Part shown: positions 33,249 through 45,986 of the stretch, in pieces
Position numbering within the stretch: the stretch's first letter is position 1
Layout: each line of letters begins with the position of its first letter
DNA from: Tetranychus cinnabarinus
Lineage: Eukaryota > Arthropoda > Arachnida > Trombidiformes > Tetranychidae
Assembly (NCBI GenBank): GCA_022266195.1
Contig: WHVY01000001.1
Coordinates: forward strand, 3,348,001 to 3,412,000
Reading direction: 5' to 3'
DNA length: 64,000 nucleotides
Program-made: the position numbers and the translations under genes
The notes under the pieces: generated by a model
Told to the model about the DNA's origin: nothing
Seen by the model: the letters and a program-made list of their open reading frames with translations, nothing else
Database searches by the model: none

Positions 33249-36200
33249 ATAATATAAAAAAGAAGAGGGAATAAATGAGAGAAAAGAATGGGGAATGGGG
33301 AAAAGACAGGGATAGGAAGAGATTGTATACTGAGTTGAACTCTTGGAATTCCATGTAAAAAGCTATGTTCATCATCGACAAAGGCAGGATAAAGGGAATA
33401 AGGGAAAAACAAAAGAAAATATAATTTCATCCATAATTTTGTTCCAAGATGAAAGGGAAAAATTCTTCCTTATAATACGCTGATTCCTTTAGTCTGAATT
33501 GTTTTGTTCATCACTCTTGTCAAGATTATCAAATAATAGGTAAGATTATTAACAAAGGTAGTTCTGTTGTTTGATTTGATAAACTTTGTCCTTTTCCTCT
33601 TCCTTATAAAGACTACCATTTGATTGATCATTACAATTCAATAGCATTTCATCAAAAAATTGATATGAATAAAGAAATTCATCTTCCGTTCAGTGATGTT
33701 CCTTTAAATCCCATTCACTCTTCATAGCAAAAATTTTTCAGGGCGAATGGAGTAACAAGTTGAGCAACTTTAAACCGATTCTGGTCAAGATTGAACCATC
33801 CAGTTTATAAACCTCAGAGAGTTACATTTTTCCAGTTCTATTCTGTTCGATTTTCTTTGAATTATTCGCAGAATGAAAAGTTCAAAAGTTATAGAACGTA
33901 AAAAGGCACTAAAGATAGTTAGGAACGTCCGAGACATTCCTCATTCCTTATACAGAAATACTTTGACTATGATGGAAACTAAAGTTGAAGTGCGAATAAG
34001 AGATTTTTCATAACATTTTATGTTCGTTAGCAGATATTAGACTTACAATTCAGGTGAAATATGGTTCCAGAAAGTGGACAATATGGTAAAGAAAAGCTAT
34101 GGACAATGTGATAGCAAAGACTCCCTTTGAGAAGCAGCGCAAAATAATCTGTACAATTGTAAGCAACTTTAGTAAATACTTAAACGCTCTTATGATTTAT
34201 TAAATCTATCATTTTATTGTTCAATAAATCAATTGATGAGCAATGTTAACAAGTATTAATTTAGCTCTAAAAATGTCTATTAGAACCAGAATCAGATCAT
34301 GTCAAGTCATCACTACAAATGTTTAGTGTTTATCAATTTTTTATCACAATGGCAATGCAATAAAATAACCCAATGAAACATGTTAAACTGGGAGCAATAA
34401 ACATTAACTTGGACCTCTCGTCTATTAGGTAACAAGTTTACAAGTCAGATTATATTGTAAATTGAGTGTCTCAGGTCAAGCTCATAAAACAGAGAGTCAA
34501 AGTGAGGCGTAATTTATCAAAACAAAAAGACTTGCCAATTAAGCTGATAATCCAATTTACTTTTAACCTTGAGGGTCTCTCATTTTCCCACTGATTTAAG
34601 GTCTGCCTACTGCCTCTTGTTGAGGCTTCATGATTCTTGTTGCCATTAAATTTCATCTATTACTAATGGGAACATTAATAATCTAGTTGCAGTGGGATAA
34701 ATGATTAACCTCATTTCACCATGTTTTTGCCTGATATTTTTCCTTCTACAAAACTCTTTTCTCAACTTACAACTCTTTGGGTTTTTGATTGTTGCAATGA
34801 ATATTGATGGGTGTAAAAATAATAATTGTTTCAATCGATTTACATTTGCTAACAACGAAAAATTATCAACCTAACAAAGCCAATCATATGCATTGTAAAT
34901 CATTTAATGGAATGAATTTTTTTCCTCCAATCTATTGCAACGCTTTCTTTCCCTGACAAAAAAAACTTCAAATTGTTGTATCGATTGATTTGAATATTGC
35001 TTCATGTTAACAAAGCAAGTTTCACCACTTTGAAGTTGATGAAAAAAACGGTTAACTATCAGAATTTTGTTCTTGCAAATTTACTGTTTGGTCTTTCTTC
35101 AAACCTTATTCTGGTACCTTGCTTGCCTCAATTTGTTTACTGAATCTGTTATCTGATAAGTTTCAAGGAGTGTTGGCTATCAAAAGAGGCAGTCAAAAAC
35201 AGAGTAAAAACGAAATGTCAACTCAAATGCTATCATTAATTTAAGCAGCAAACGAGCATCAAGTTTCAATTTGATGAGTTTTGTTTCGCAACTTGAACTA
35301 AAAGCAACTTCCATTTATCTTGATTGCAATTGTACGAATGCTCTTGCAAAAATTGAAACACAAAAGAAAAGGTAAGAAAAGCTTTAAACAGTGAAAAATG
35401 TTTTTCCCCAAAATTTCAATAATCTCAAAGGTAAACCCACGAAACTGAATTGCTTATAGAACGAAATTCTGGACATGAATTGACGATGAAATAAGATCAT
35501 TTGAATACATTTTTATCAACTTTCTCTTCTTGTTTTCCCGTTCCTACTTCACATCAATTTAATCAGAATATGATTCTTATTGAAATTGAATGCCTGCAAT
35601 CAGTCAAATTGATCGACTTGGGAATAAATTGTTTGCATTTAAATTATTGTTGGACAATTAGTTGGATGAGTGTAATTAATTGATTTAAACGTCTTTACGT
35701 CTTGAGCCTGACAGGTAAATGTAGGTTTGATTGAAGATGATATGGGTAGAAGTTGTCTCGAGAGGTTAATATTTTTTGCCCAAATTGTCTGTAAATTGTT
35801 CTGGAATTGAATGAAAAATTTTATCGTCTTTCCATGTAAACGAATAATAATAAGTGAAAGCATCAAGACTACAAATTGTCTTGGGATTGGAGGTGATGGT
35901 CAAGCAAGAAAAAAATGGTCGATAAGACTCAACATGAGAATGATAAAAAGTGACTCATGATGCTCATCTTGAGATGAATGGTTTTCATGCCATTCAATTG
36001 ATGATGACCATTGAAAAGGACTTTGTTAATTGACCATTATGACCTTGACCTTGGGATAGTCAATTGTTTCGAGATGAAAAGAGAAACAAAAGGTTTGTAG
36101 CATCTTTTGTGTACAACATGAGTGGTCAATTTGAAAGGGTAAAAAAGGTGAACTCAATTTTTGCGTCAAACTAAATGTTCAATAGGAATTATGTTTATTT

Positions 36201-38898
36201 GATTTATATTCAACATGAACATGCGACTGGTTAAATGCATCTTTGAATAATCATTAAAAAGTAATCTGGAAAAGTTTAGATTGACTTTGATTTTAGATGA
36301 AAAAGTGTGCAAAGTTGATGAACGAATTGACATTAAACGAAAAGAACACACAATCGCTCAATTTAATCATTTTCATGTTACGAGGACAATATCATTGTTT
36401 CTCTTTGATAACTGTAAAGAATTAATCTGATTGCATCAAAGAATATCTAAATGATTGAATAGTACTAGGAAGAGATACAGAATCCAAGATGAACTGAAAG
36501 ATGAGAGCGAAAAATTCTGAACACGACCTTGAAAGAGAAGAAATATTGTTATTAAAGATTTTGTTTGAACAGAAAATGTATTCTTTTTCATCTTTTGCCT
36601 TCTCTTTCCTTTTTCTTACTTTCTTCACTTGAAACTCATCATTCTGATTGATCATGATTGGTCAGGAAATGAAGCTCAATGATCTACGATCAGACTGAGG
36701 TTTCATTTTTATCATGTCTGATTCAGTGAAGCAAAATTATTACAAAAACCCAGTCTGTATATCATTTGGCGTAATCATGAGATGTTTCCTGTAATGATTG
36801 ATATAAATCAATCGTCAAGTTTACAGAAGAAGAAGAAGAACCAAAAAGCTAAATCATTCAAGCCTCAAATGGTAGCCTCGGATTTAGCGACAAAACAAAC
36901 TGGAAAAAAAGTAGATAAGAAGAGCGAAAATTTCAAACAATTCCTTCCCAATAGAATAAAAATCACTCCCAGAGAGTGAAATCCCTGTAGCCCAGAGTGT
37001 TTGACCTCTGTTTCTCAGTAAATTTTTTTCTTCTTTTTTTTTGAGCGAGACGAGAGCGAAAATAGCAAAAAAAGAAAAGTTGAATTGTAAAGTTTTGCCG
37101 CTAATTGTGATAAAACTGGGTTCTCTTTTGGTAATGAAATTGTTACCATTTGGAGCCATTTTCCTGTCACAAACTATTAAGACGATAACAATGCTAGAAT
37201 AAGCAAAGTTGTGATTAAATTATCAAACACTTTTTTTACTTTCACCTCACAGTTTACCTATTAATAGACACGAAATAATTTACATACCATTAATGGCTGT
37301 TAGATTAATTTACGTCTTTTTCTTCAACTGCTATTTTCTTTCCTTCTTCTTCTTCATCTTTATTCATTCACATGCACAAGTCTGAGGGTTGATCAGGATA
37401 AGGATGAGTTAATCATTTACCAGTAATGGATCATCAATGAGCAGATGATAAGGATGCGGATGAAGAGAAAAGAGTAAACTTTGTTTGCGTTCCTTTTTTC
37501 TTCTTCTTCTATTATCTGTGTCTGTCTACATTTGCATTTTCATTTGGAAACATTGCAATTGGTAAATGAAGGAAATGTTAATATCCATTTAAATCAACAT
37601 ACTTTAGCTCAACAGATTATCACAAGTTATTTAGTTTCATTTTCAATGATAACTTAATTGTAAACGAATATGCATTTCCAAGAGTTTCCACTCTTTCCCC
37701 TGAATCATTACCACTTCTGCTCTATTTAACCTTCAGATTAACCATCATTATTGCCATCATCTTTAACAATATTGTTCATCGTCGACATTCGCACTTAACC
37801 ATTGTAAATTGATTTTCCTATTTAGTCAATTGAAACTTCTCGACTTACAGTTGGTTAAACAATGCAAAGGTAGGTTGAGCTAATGAAAAAGCAAAGGTAA
37901 ACAAGTTTACTTTTTTGCACAAAAAGTTCATTAGTAAAAGTTTCAAAACTTTACTACTACTTTTAAAACTTTCCTTCACGAGAACACCAAATTCAAACGG
38001 CTTAGAATAGATTTCTAGAATAGCTTATGGATAGAACATATTGGAATGAGAAATTAGGTCAAAACTTTCATAAGTATGTGAAACTTTTGGGAAGCCAAAG
38101 TCGAACCAACAATCATTTTGCAAAAATGAATTGCAATGAATGTTTCAATAGAAAACGAATAGGCCTCGAAAAGCTACTTGGAAGGTCATAAGTCAAAACA
38201 GTGAGAAAAGATAGCAAATCCGCTTTTAAATTCAATATGAATCGATTAAAGGTTTAATATAGGAATCGATACAAACCAAGTCCCGAGTAAGTTTAGTTAG
38301 TGCCAAATATCGTTTATTTGACAAGTTGAAGATTATATGGTCGATAGTTTTCGATAAAATAACAGTTAAAACTTACAAATTTTTTTTACTGGTGAATAAA
38401 ACAAAAAAAGTGCTCGATCATCAGTTTTATGAATATTGTAATGATCCATGTTCGTTTTAGCTAAAACAAACGGAGAGGAGATCACTATCTCCCCTACCCA
38501 AACATAAACTTTCAGTCAATGTGACCCTTAAGTAAGGGTAAGTTAGCGTTTTACGACCTAAAACTTTCCAAGAAATACTGTTCCAAAAAGTCAGAGTTGA
38601 AGAAAAGAAGAAAGAGAAGAAGACAGCCAAGTGGTAATGCATAAAAGCAAAAAGAGAAAAAAATTCATCATCATCATGAAGTGATCAACCCTACAATTGT
38701 ATATCCGTTTTGAGAATTAAAAAGTTATCCCAAAAATTCCCTGTTTTCCTTGCATTTAACCCATCATTACAATATTAGACCTATTCGAAAAATCGTATTT
38801 GAAGTTTGATTGGCAAAACTTTTTGCTATTTTGTCTTTGCCACTGTTGTGCCAGAGTGGATAAGTTTGATTGGGGGAAAGGAAATATCAACTCAGGTT
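31404..38898. other. No gene seen; AT-rich with microsatellites
   Basis: I found only chance-length ORFs with biased composition, homopyrimidine tracts and ATC runs. Nothing is supported as coding, and no terminal-repeat element was recognised by eye. Confidence 0.55.
33219..33248. repeat. (ATC)n microsatellite
   Basis: Ten uninterrupted CAT/ATC units in non-coding sequence. Confidence 0.95.
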
Positions 38899-39186
38899 AG
38901 CACACTGTATGATGGTATTGAAAACCCCATTGAGAGATGGTATTCAGTGCTAGAGAGGGCTATTTAGGTGCACCGTATGCTTGTATTGAAAAACTAATAC
39001 CGTAAGACGGTATTCCCCTTGGACAGTTCGTTTGTCCCAGAAGCGGACTATCCCTGAAAAACCAACTTGTCCTGGAAAAACCAAGTCGTACTCGAAAAGG
39101 ACTTTATAAGACTACTGGTGTTAGTAAAAGTCCCATTCTGGACCATACTCGTACTGGGACAACCTTATACCGTTTAACGGTGTGCT
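38899..39186. mobile_element. Small inverted-repeat (MITE-like) element
   Basis: The left end AGCACACTGTATGATGGTAT (38899-38918) pairs with the right end, whose reverse complement is AGCACACCGTTAAACGGTAT (39167-39186). These are 20-base inverted ends with about 16 matches. Inside, GTATGCTTGTATTGAAAA repeats part of the left end near 38982. T-rich flanks prevent a firm target-duplication call. The interior has no ORF. Confidence 0.6.
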
Positions 39187-39309
39187 TTTTTTGATAAAAA
39201 AACAAGTATTTAACATATGAAAATTTTTTAATGGAGGTAACTGAAAGAAAATGAATGACATTTTACAAATTGATCAATAGTAAGGCAATTAAAGATTTCT
39301 ATTATTTCT

Positions 39310-39616
39310 TTTCTTGTCCGAGCTTCTGCTCATTGCATTTATCTTTGTTGGAATTCCTCTTTAGGAATTGTAAAGTATTTTTGGCACTTTGAGTCTATAT
39401 ATTCAATGAACTTTTCTTTATCTTTATTTTCGTCCTCTAATTGTTGGATTCGCTACTTATAATTGTCCATAAGCATTTCTTGGCCATCCAGGATAATTTT
39501 AAGGCGTCTTATTCTTTCTTCTTTTTCTCTATCGACTTCATCATATTCTATTTACTGGGACAGCAGATACGTCTGCAATCTTTCCACTTCATTTTTTAAG
39601 TTCATGTTTTGCATCT
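39310..39616 (-). pseudogene. Decayed coiled-coil protein gene, copy 1
   Basis: One minus-strand frame reads as a heptad-rich coiled coil interrupted by stops. It runs MNLKNEVERLQTYLLSQ, stop, IEYDEVDREKEERIRRLKII, a further stop, then RIQQLEDENKDKEKFIEYID and KCQKYFTIPKEEFQQR, followed by stops. The Glu/Lys/Arg-rich heptads and retained frame across stops show former coding use. The tail motif KYFxIPxEE recurs in copy 2, about 500 bp to the right. Family unknown. Confidence 0.55.
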
Positions 39617-39668
39617 GTCCCTTTCTGAGCGGTCAATATACATTATTGCATTGCCGATTATACGATAG

Positions 39669-40444
39669 ACAGTAGTATACTAATGTCCGGGTCTTGGACA
39701 CTGACAAACATTGCCAGATCTGGGAGTTTTGTTTGGGTCTGTGACAAATAAAGTGAAAAAACAATTTTATATGAATAATAAGCTTTTTTATTGCTTGTCT
39801 GAATTGATATTTTTTACAAATTGCGGTTCTGATCGAGCTCTCGTGTTCGGGTTTCAGTCCATCGATTGTAAGGAGCTAGATATTCCTCTTGAGGAATTCC
39901 AAAATATTTTTCACATTTTATATCAATGTATTTTAAGAATGAATCGTTATGATTTTGTTTCTGAAATCAGCTAATTCTTCTTCTCTTCTAAACTGGCGAT
40001 TTCAGCATTTTTTGCTTCAATTGCTTTATTGAAGTTGCCAATCCTGTTGTGTGATTCGTCCAAAATTTCTGATAATTCTTCAATTTCTTGCACCAGTTCT
40101 ACTCTTTCTGTTTTGCTTTTTTATACTTTACTTTTTGAATGGCATATTTTCCTTGCATATTTTTCCAATTTCTATCTTTTCTTTGGCTGTGTTTAGCGTT
40201 CGCTCGAGCCAATATGTCCATCAATGTCTTTTGATTCCAAGAACGAGATTATTTTATTTAAAGTCGCACTCAGGGGTATTGAATCTCTTTAGGTATAGAT
40301 AAATAGATAATTAGATACAAACAAATAAACATCAATGAAAAAAGCAATGAAAAGCTTATTTTCCATGAAAAATTGTTTTTTACTTTAATTGTCCCAGACC
40401 CGGCAAGATGGTGTCCCAGACGTGAACATTAGTATACTGCTGTT
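39669..40444. mobile_element. Inverted-repeat element of about 776 bp
   Basis: The left end (from 39669) reads ACAGTAGTATACTAATGTCC and then GGGTCTTGGACAC. The reverse complement of the right end (to 40444) reads ACAGCAGTATACTAATGTTC and then ACGTCTGGGACAC. Similarity continues for about 60 bases including a GCC(G/A)G(G/A)TCTGGGA block. The interior contains the second coiled-coil relic on the minus strand, so the coding relic may be the element's own or captured cargo. The target duplication is not clear. Confidence 0.6.
39840..40120 (-). pseudogene. Decayed coiled-coil protein gene, copy 2
   Basis: The minus strand reads VELVQEIEELSEILDESHNR, continues as a coiled coil to SLEEKKN, then meets stops and a frame change. 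It resumes with KCEKYFGIPQEEYLAPYNRW and TRTRELDQNRNL. The CxKYFxIPxEE block matches copy 1, so the two are diverged duplicates of one unknown protein. Multiple stops make it non-functional. The ORF called on the opposite strand here is its shadow. Confidence 0.55.
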
Positions 40445-43400
40445 TACATTTCTAGAAACTTTCGGAAATGTTCAATCCAGTTTAGAAGATGTTTTAAGCC
40501 AACAGTTAATGGGCAGTATGAACTGAAATAGAAACACAAGAGTTATAAATACTGATTTAGACAAATAAATGTAGACTTACCTTAAATTTCCCATGATGGA
40601 GCCTCGAAAGGATTTCAAGCTTGTTCCATTTTCATTGTTAGGAATAGAGGAAATGGAAAATTGTGAGAATCGCAAAGTGATAAAATTTTCAACCTTTTCC
40701 TTGTTCGTAACTTTTGTGACCTACAAATTGTTGCATATGAGTTATGCGTCTATAGTTGATTAGCATTTGCTTTGGCCACAATCAAAAGCCAAGACAATAA
40801 TCTGATGATGGAAAAGGCAAAAAAAGGTTGAGCAAAAATTGAAGGGCAACATTGTGGTAATGCCATGGTTTAATGGTGAAATACAATTGATAGGCAGATT
40901 GATGAAAATGAAGATGAAAGAAGAAGGAAAAAAGTTGAATCAGATTAGCATAAAAAGTTAAGCATTATAACAGTAAAATTGCGTTACATTTTTCTATCTT
41001 TTCTTCATCTTCATCTTTTCTCGTTACAATCTTTTTTTCTCCTCGCTTCTTTCCTTACATGTTACTACTTATTTCCTTGCCACTTTCCCAAGATATAATT
41101 TGATGTAATCCTCTAGAGCCAAAGATGTCAAAAGCCATGTAACTCAGTGTGTATATCAACGTAAAGTTGAATATACAGTGAGAAGAAGAAGAAGAAAAAA
41201 ACTTTACTTTTGGCTTTTCTTTTATCATTGAAACCTTCTCCATTTTTACCACAAAAAATAAAGAAGGACAAAAAATGGATTGATTAAAGGTACACAATAT
41301 GATACAAAGAAACAAAAATAATAATAAAAATGAAAATAATAAGTTACTAGATAAGTAGATTTACTGAATATTATATCAGCTTTTATTCGCTTCTTTACTT
41401 TTCTCGGTCGTTCTTCTTCTGCTTTCATTTATATTCATCTCTTTCATCGTCATCATCATCAGATGAATGTCATTCATCCCAACATTATAATTCAACATGA
41501 CAACAATTTACTTGTTGAGTTGCAAGGCCAAAGATATAATGTTTGACACTAAACAACATTACTCAATAAGATAGAGATTTACTGATTTACTCGTGAACTT
41601 GGACGCTTTTCTGGACAAGTAACATCAACCTTTTAAGCAACACTTTTGGGCTTACCTTTGACTTGATTGGGTTGCTTTTGCTTCACAAATCTGGTTAAAA
41701 ATCATGACCCTTTTGGGTTGAGACTCTTTGAGAATCCAAAGTTTTAGGTTTTCATTATGGAAATGAAGTGAAATGCTTAAAAGCTAATTGAACGACAATT
41801 GGCTGCATTTTATGGTTAAAGCTTGAAACTGTGAAGGATAACACGGCAAAGTGATGAATTACTATTTAATCTAATAATGAGAGGCAAAAAATTGAAACAT
41901 TACACTTAGACAACCCATTTAGAATCAATAGATTGGTTAATTCAATTTAACCTGTCAATCCCAATCAAGTCATAATTGAAGAGCCAGAAAATGAAAACAA
42001 CTGACAATCCAATTATCCAAACATTATCATAATTATCACCAACTAGAATCAGTTCAATCAATTTAAATCTTACTGGTTGAGTTATCAACATTTTCATTTT
42101 AAAATTTCAAAGTCCATCATTTACATTTTCATCTAATAATGTCTTGGACTTGGGTGAATCAGATGGAACCTGATCAACTGTTCAATAAATCAACATTGTG
42201 TGCAACAACCAAATTCATTTTTCATTTCCTTGTTCAACTGTTATCTTGTTTTATCTTCAAGAAAACATCATCAACATTCATCAAATAATTTCAAATTCAT
42301 GATAAAATTATAATATTATTGTTTTTCCTTGAATAACAATAAAAACAACTGATAACTGCACCTTCAATTCTGTGATTCATTTTTCTTCTTCTTCTTCTTC
42401 GTTTCTTTTTAGCTTCTTTGTTCGTCTATTTTTTTCTCCTCTACTTTCCCTGTTCATGGTTAAAACCATTCAAGTGAAATAAGTTGATCATCATCATTAT
42501 CATCATCATAATCATTATCATCAAGAACCATTTATTTTTTGCCTTTCCTTTTCTTCCTCTTGAAACAGCCAAAACAGAGATTAATATGAATGACCGTAAG
42601 TTTTGATTCGTTTAATACACAGAGAAACCATTTGATTAAGGTCACCAATCTAAATGATAATAGGATTTCTTCGGTGATTCAACTTTTCCATTTCATCCTC
42701 ATCTTCATCCTTTCCTGGTCTCTTCTTGTTTCTCTTCTCGTCTCATTGTAATTTGTTTCAACCTTTTCAATCACTTATTGTTAACAATATTGTTATACAT
42801 TTCACATGTTTCCTTGTCAAAATACTTTACAGTTTAAACTGAAGTCTAATCATAATCAAAGTCGATCAACAGTCAATTTATGTTTCATTGAAATTCATTG
42901 ATTAAAATGAAAGATTTAGTTCCATGTGTTTTAATCTAGAGACAGAAGAGGAAAGGTTTGCCATTTTATGCTTAACCCAAAAGTCCCAGTCTATCAGTCT
43001 TGGGTTTGGGTTCACTGTTTTGCCACTTTACTTTCACCAGTTTCATTCATCATAACAATGAACATTATAAATCAAATTGTGACCTTTGATTGTGATATTA
43101 AATTGTTAATCATCAATTGTAGAGGCACAATTTGACAGAATCAAATCAATTTGGCGATTCTCTTCTCTCTTTTTCAAGGAGAAACCCAAATGAAAAGCAG
43201 GCAACCATCAATCAATAATGCGATTTTAGTGTTTACTAACAGTTGGTTTGATATTATTATTGAATCAATGAATAACAAGATTGTTGGTCAGACAAGAGTC
43301 AAGTCGACAGACTGAATCAGTTACGGAAAAGAAAACAAATTAATCAGAAATAAAGTTGAATCTTAATCAACTTTAAACACATAATGATGGTTATAACCGT

Positions 43401-45835
43401 TAAATTTGGGTTCAACAAAAATTGTCTCAATGTTGGTCAGCAATAGTTGCAACTTATTAATACAAGAATAACATTTTTGGTTAATTTTGTTTTGTTTCAT
43501 GTTGGCTTTTTGTCAACCTTTTTTTTGTTCCAGTTTCAGGTTTCATGTAAATGTGAGTTTGTGATGAAAGCTGATTCTAATAATAATGATACAAGAATGG
43601 AAAGGGAAGAAAAGAAAGGATAAAAGTAGCTATGAGATTAATGGTGAAACTTGAATTCTGTCAACAATCGGAAATTGGTCAGGGAAGGAAATAAATATCT
43701 TGATATTGTTATCCTTACTCTTTACCAGAGAACCAAAATATATCACCTCTTAATGTAATGATAAGTCACTTGAATCCAGCTTGAATTTACAATTCAGGTC
43801 TTTACATAATTTCATTTTATGGTGAAAGCTGGAAGCATTTCATTTTAAGCCAATAATTTCTTTGCCATCTTCTGATTAAAACACTCTTGTTATTCACTAA
43901 CAAGCTTCAAATTACACTGAAACCATTTAATCAACTGTCAAAACTGACATTACAATTATCATTATTAAGAGTTTTTGGGTTCTTGTTGATGCCACTATTT
44001 GCTTTTCTTGTTCAACATTAAGTTAAACCTGGAAACCTTTAGATTTGGGTTTGTTTGTGTAGTCTTTTTATGGGTTATTTTTTCTATTATTTTTTGGGTT
44101 AAATGTGACAACATTAACTGTGATTTCTATGTGAAATTGATGTGATTAAATGATGCTCGATGAATAAATGCCATTATGTTGAACAAGAGAAAGATTATTC
44201 AAAATTTGGGACAACAAATGATTGTAAAAAATCCAATTGGCTTTGGGTTCAATATCCAAACAGCTGAGGTTCCATAAAATCCTTGGTTTCTTTTCTGGTT
44301 TAATGTTGCCAATGTTGAAATAAACATTTAAAAACGAGGGAAACCACTAAATACAAGTTACATTTTGAAATATTTATGGATTAATATTTACTTTGGTTAA
44401 TGCAATAATAATAAATATTGTATATTATTCAAACTAAATTGTATAATGTATTATGATTATTAAACATTCAAAGTAAACAATTTTAGTCCATTCAACTAAC
44501 GATACAACACACAAAACTGTAAAGTGAAATGAAGCTTCAATAAAAAAATCACATTTTGGGTTACAAGTTATTTGTATCCAAGTTTAAATTGTTGTTGATG
44601 GTGATGATGATAATTTTTAATAATGAATATAACACTGTTAAAATATTTTGAGAAATCAGTCAAATGTAAATATTGATTGCCATTGGAAAAGTGAAAAATC
44701 ACGATTTTAGGTTAACATCTTTTTTTTCGCTGTAAGTTTAACAGGGTTCAGCCGAAATTGCTTTTGTTTCGTTAAAATAACTCGTTAGCTGAAAGTGTAA
44801 ATAGCTCAAGCTTGAAGCTGATTTTTGCTATTTCTCATTTGATGTGTTTTAGGTTACAATTAATAGTGATTATAATTTAGATTAATGATCATCATTCATA
44901 ATTAACATTTAACAAGTTGCTGATTAATGGTGTATACATGTTAATTCAAATCGTAATTCAAGTGAGTCCAAAAAGGTTTGTATAACACAAGTTGCCAAAA
45001 AATGGATCCAATGGCAGAAAGGATTAACGGTTAATACCAGTAATTTACATTGAACAAGGTTTAACAACATACACATAAGCACATTTATTAATACATTTGT
45101 CATAATCAACATTGAGAGTGATATAATTTAATTGTTAGTTAAACCATTTGTTTCTTAACCCATTTTTTCTGTGTCTTGTTTCATGCCTCATCAATATCAC
45201 TAATAAAATAAAGGGAAACTGTTGAAACAGTTAGTCTTATGTTATAGCGAAATAGTAATGGCGAAAGTTGTACATGAGTTTACAGTTTTAAATTGATGTT
45301 AGTTATTTACTTTTTGGAGCAAATAGTTCTGATAAATCATTATACACTGTATTATTTAACATTGAACAAGTAAGAAAGTTAAACTCAATTTGCTATGTAG
45401 GGTGAAATTGAGGAGATTAAATTGTTGGTGTTGGACTGGCGATGATGATGTGAATGTCAATCTGATTAAATTGATTGAACCTTATTTTGGTGATGAATAT
45501 TAGTCCATCACAAGTTGACATCAGATTGGTTTAGATGTAAACGTGATTGTCAACAAATAAAAAGAGGATGATGATGAGACCGATCAAGAGAGACCAAACA
45601 TAACACCAAGAAAAACATTGTTTCTCTACAGTCTAAACGAGACAATCAAATCAATCTTAACTCGATTAGTGAACTAGATAACAAAGTAAACTATATACAA
45701 GTTCATATACTGATAACAAATAAAGTTAAAGTCAAACAATCAATTGGAAATGAACAACTGTATCAATGAGCGCACAATGATAACTTGATCGTCACTTGCC
45801 ATTAAAATAATAAATCTTGATGTTCACCCTTTCAA
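40445..45835. other. No gene seen
   Basis: This is AT-rich unique-looking sequence with short ATC/TTC runs (for example 42384-42400 and 42488-42522). There are no protein-like frames above chance and no element boundaries that I could define. Confidence 0.55.
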
Positions 45836-45904
45836 GTATCGATCCGATCGATACTATCCAAAATGAAAAGTAATTGATATCGATTACGATATTTTAGCTT
45901 TTTT
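45836..45904 (+). promoter_or_regulatory. Palindrome plus 56-bp repeat upstream of the HFM1-like gene
   Basis: GTATCGATCCGATCGATAC (45836-45854) is a perfect inverted repeat with a three-base centre and overlaps a block (45848-45904) repeated at 49309-49368. It lies about 85-150 bp before the start codon, where a promoter would be. TATCGAT resembles the DRE/DREF element of insect promoters of replication genes. This role is an inference from position and motif. Confidence 0.35.
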
Positions 45905-45986
45905 TCATATTTTAGAAAATTAATCCATTTATTTTAATTCCAATCATTAATTACATTGATCCCAGTTTTGTTTAAAATATGAAATT

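Noticed and set aside
36782..36979. Lys-rich 65-aa ORF
   Set aside because: Composition follows A-rich tracts; no conserved pattern.
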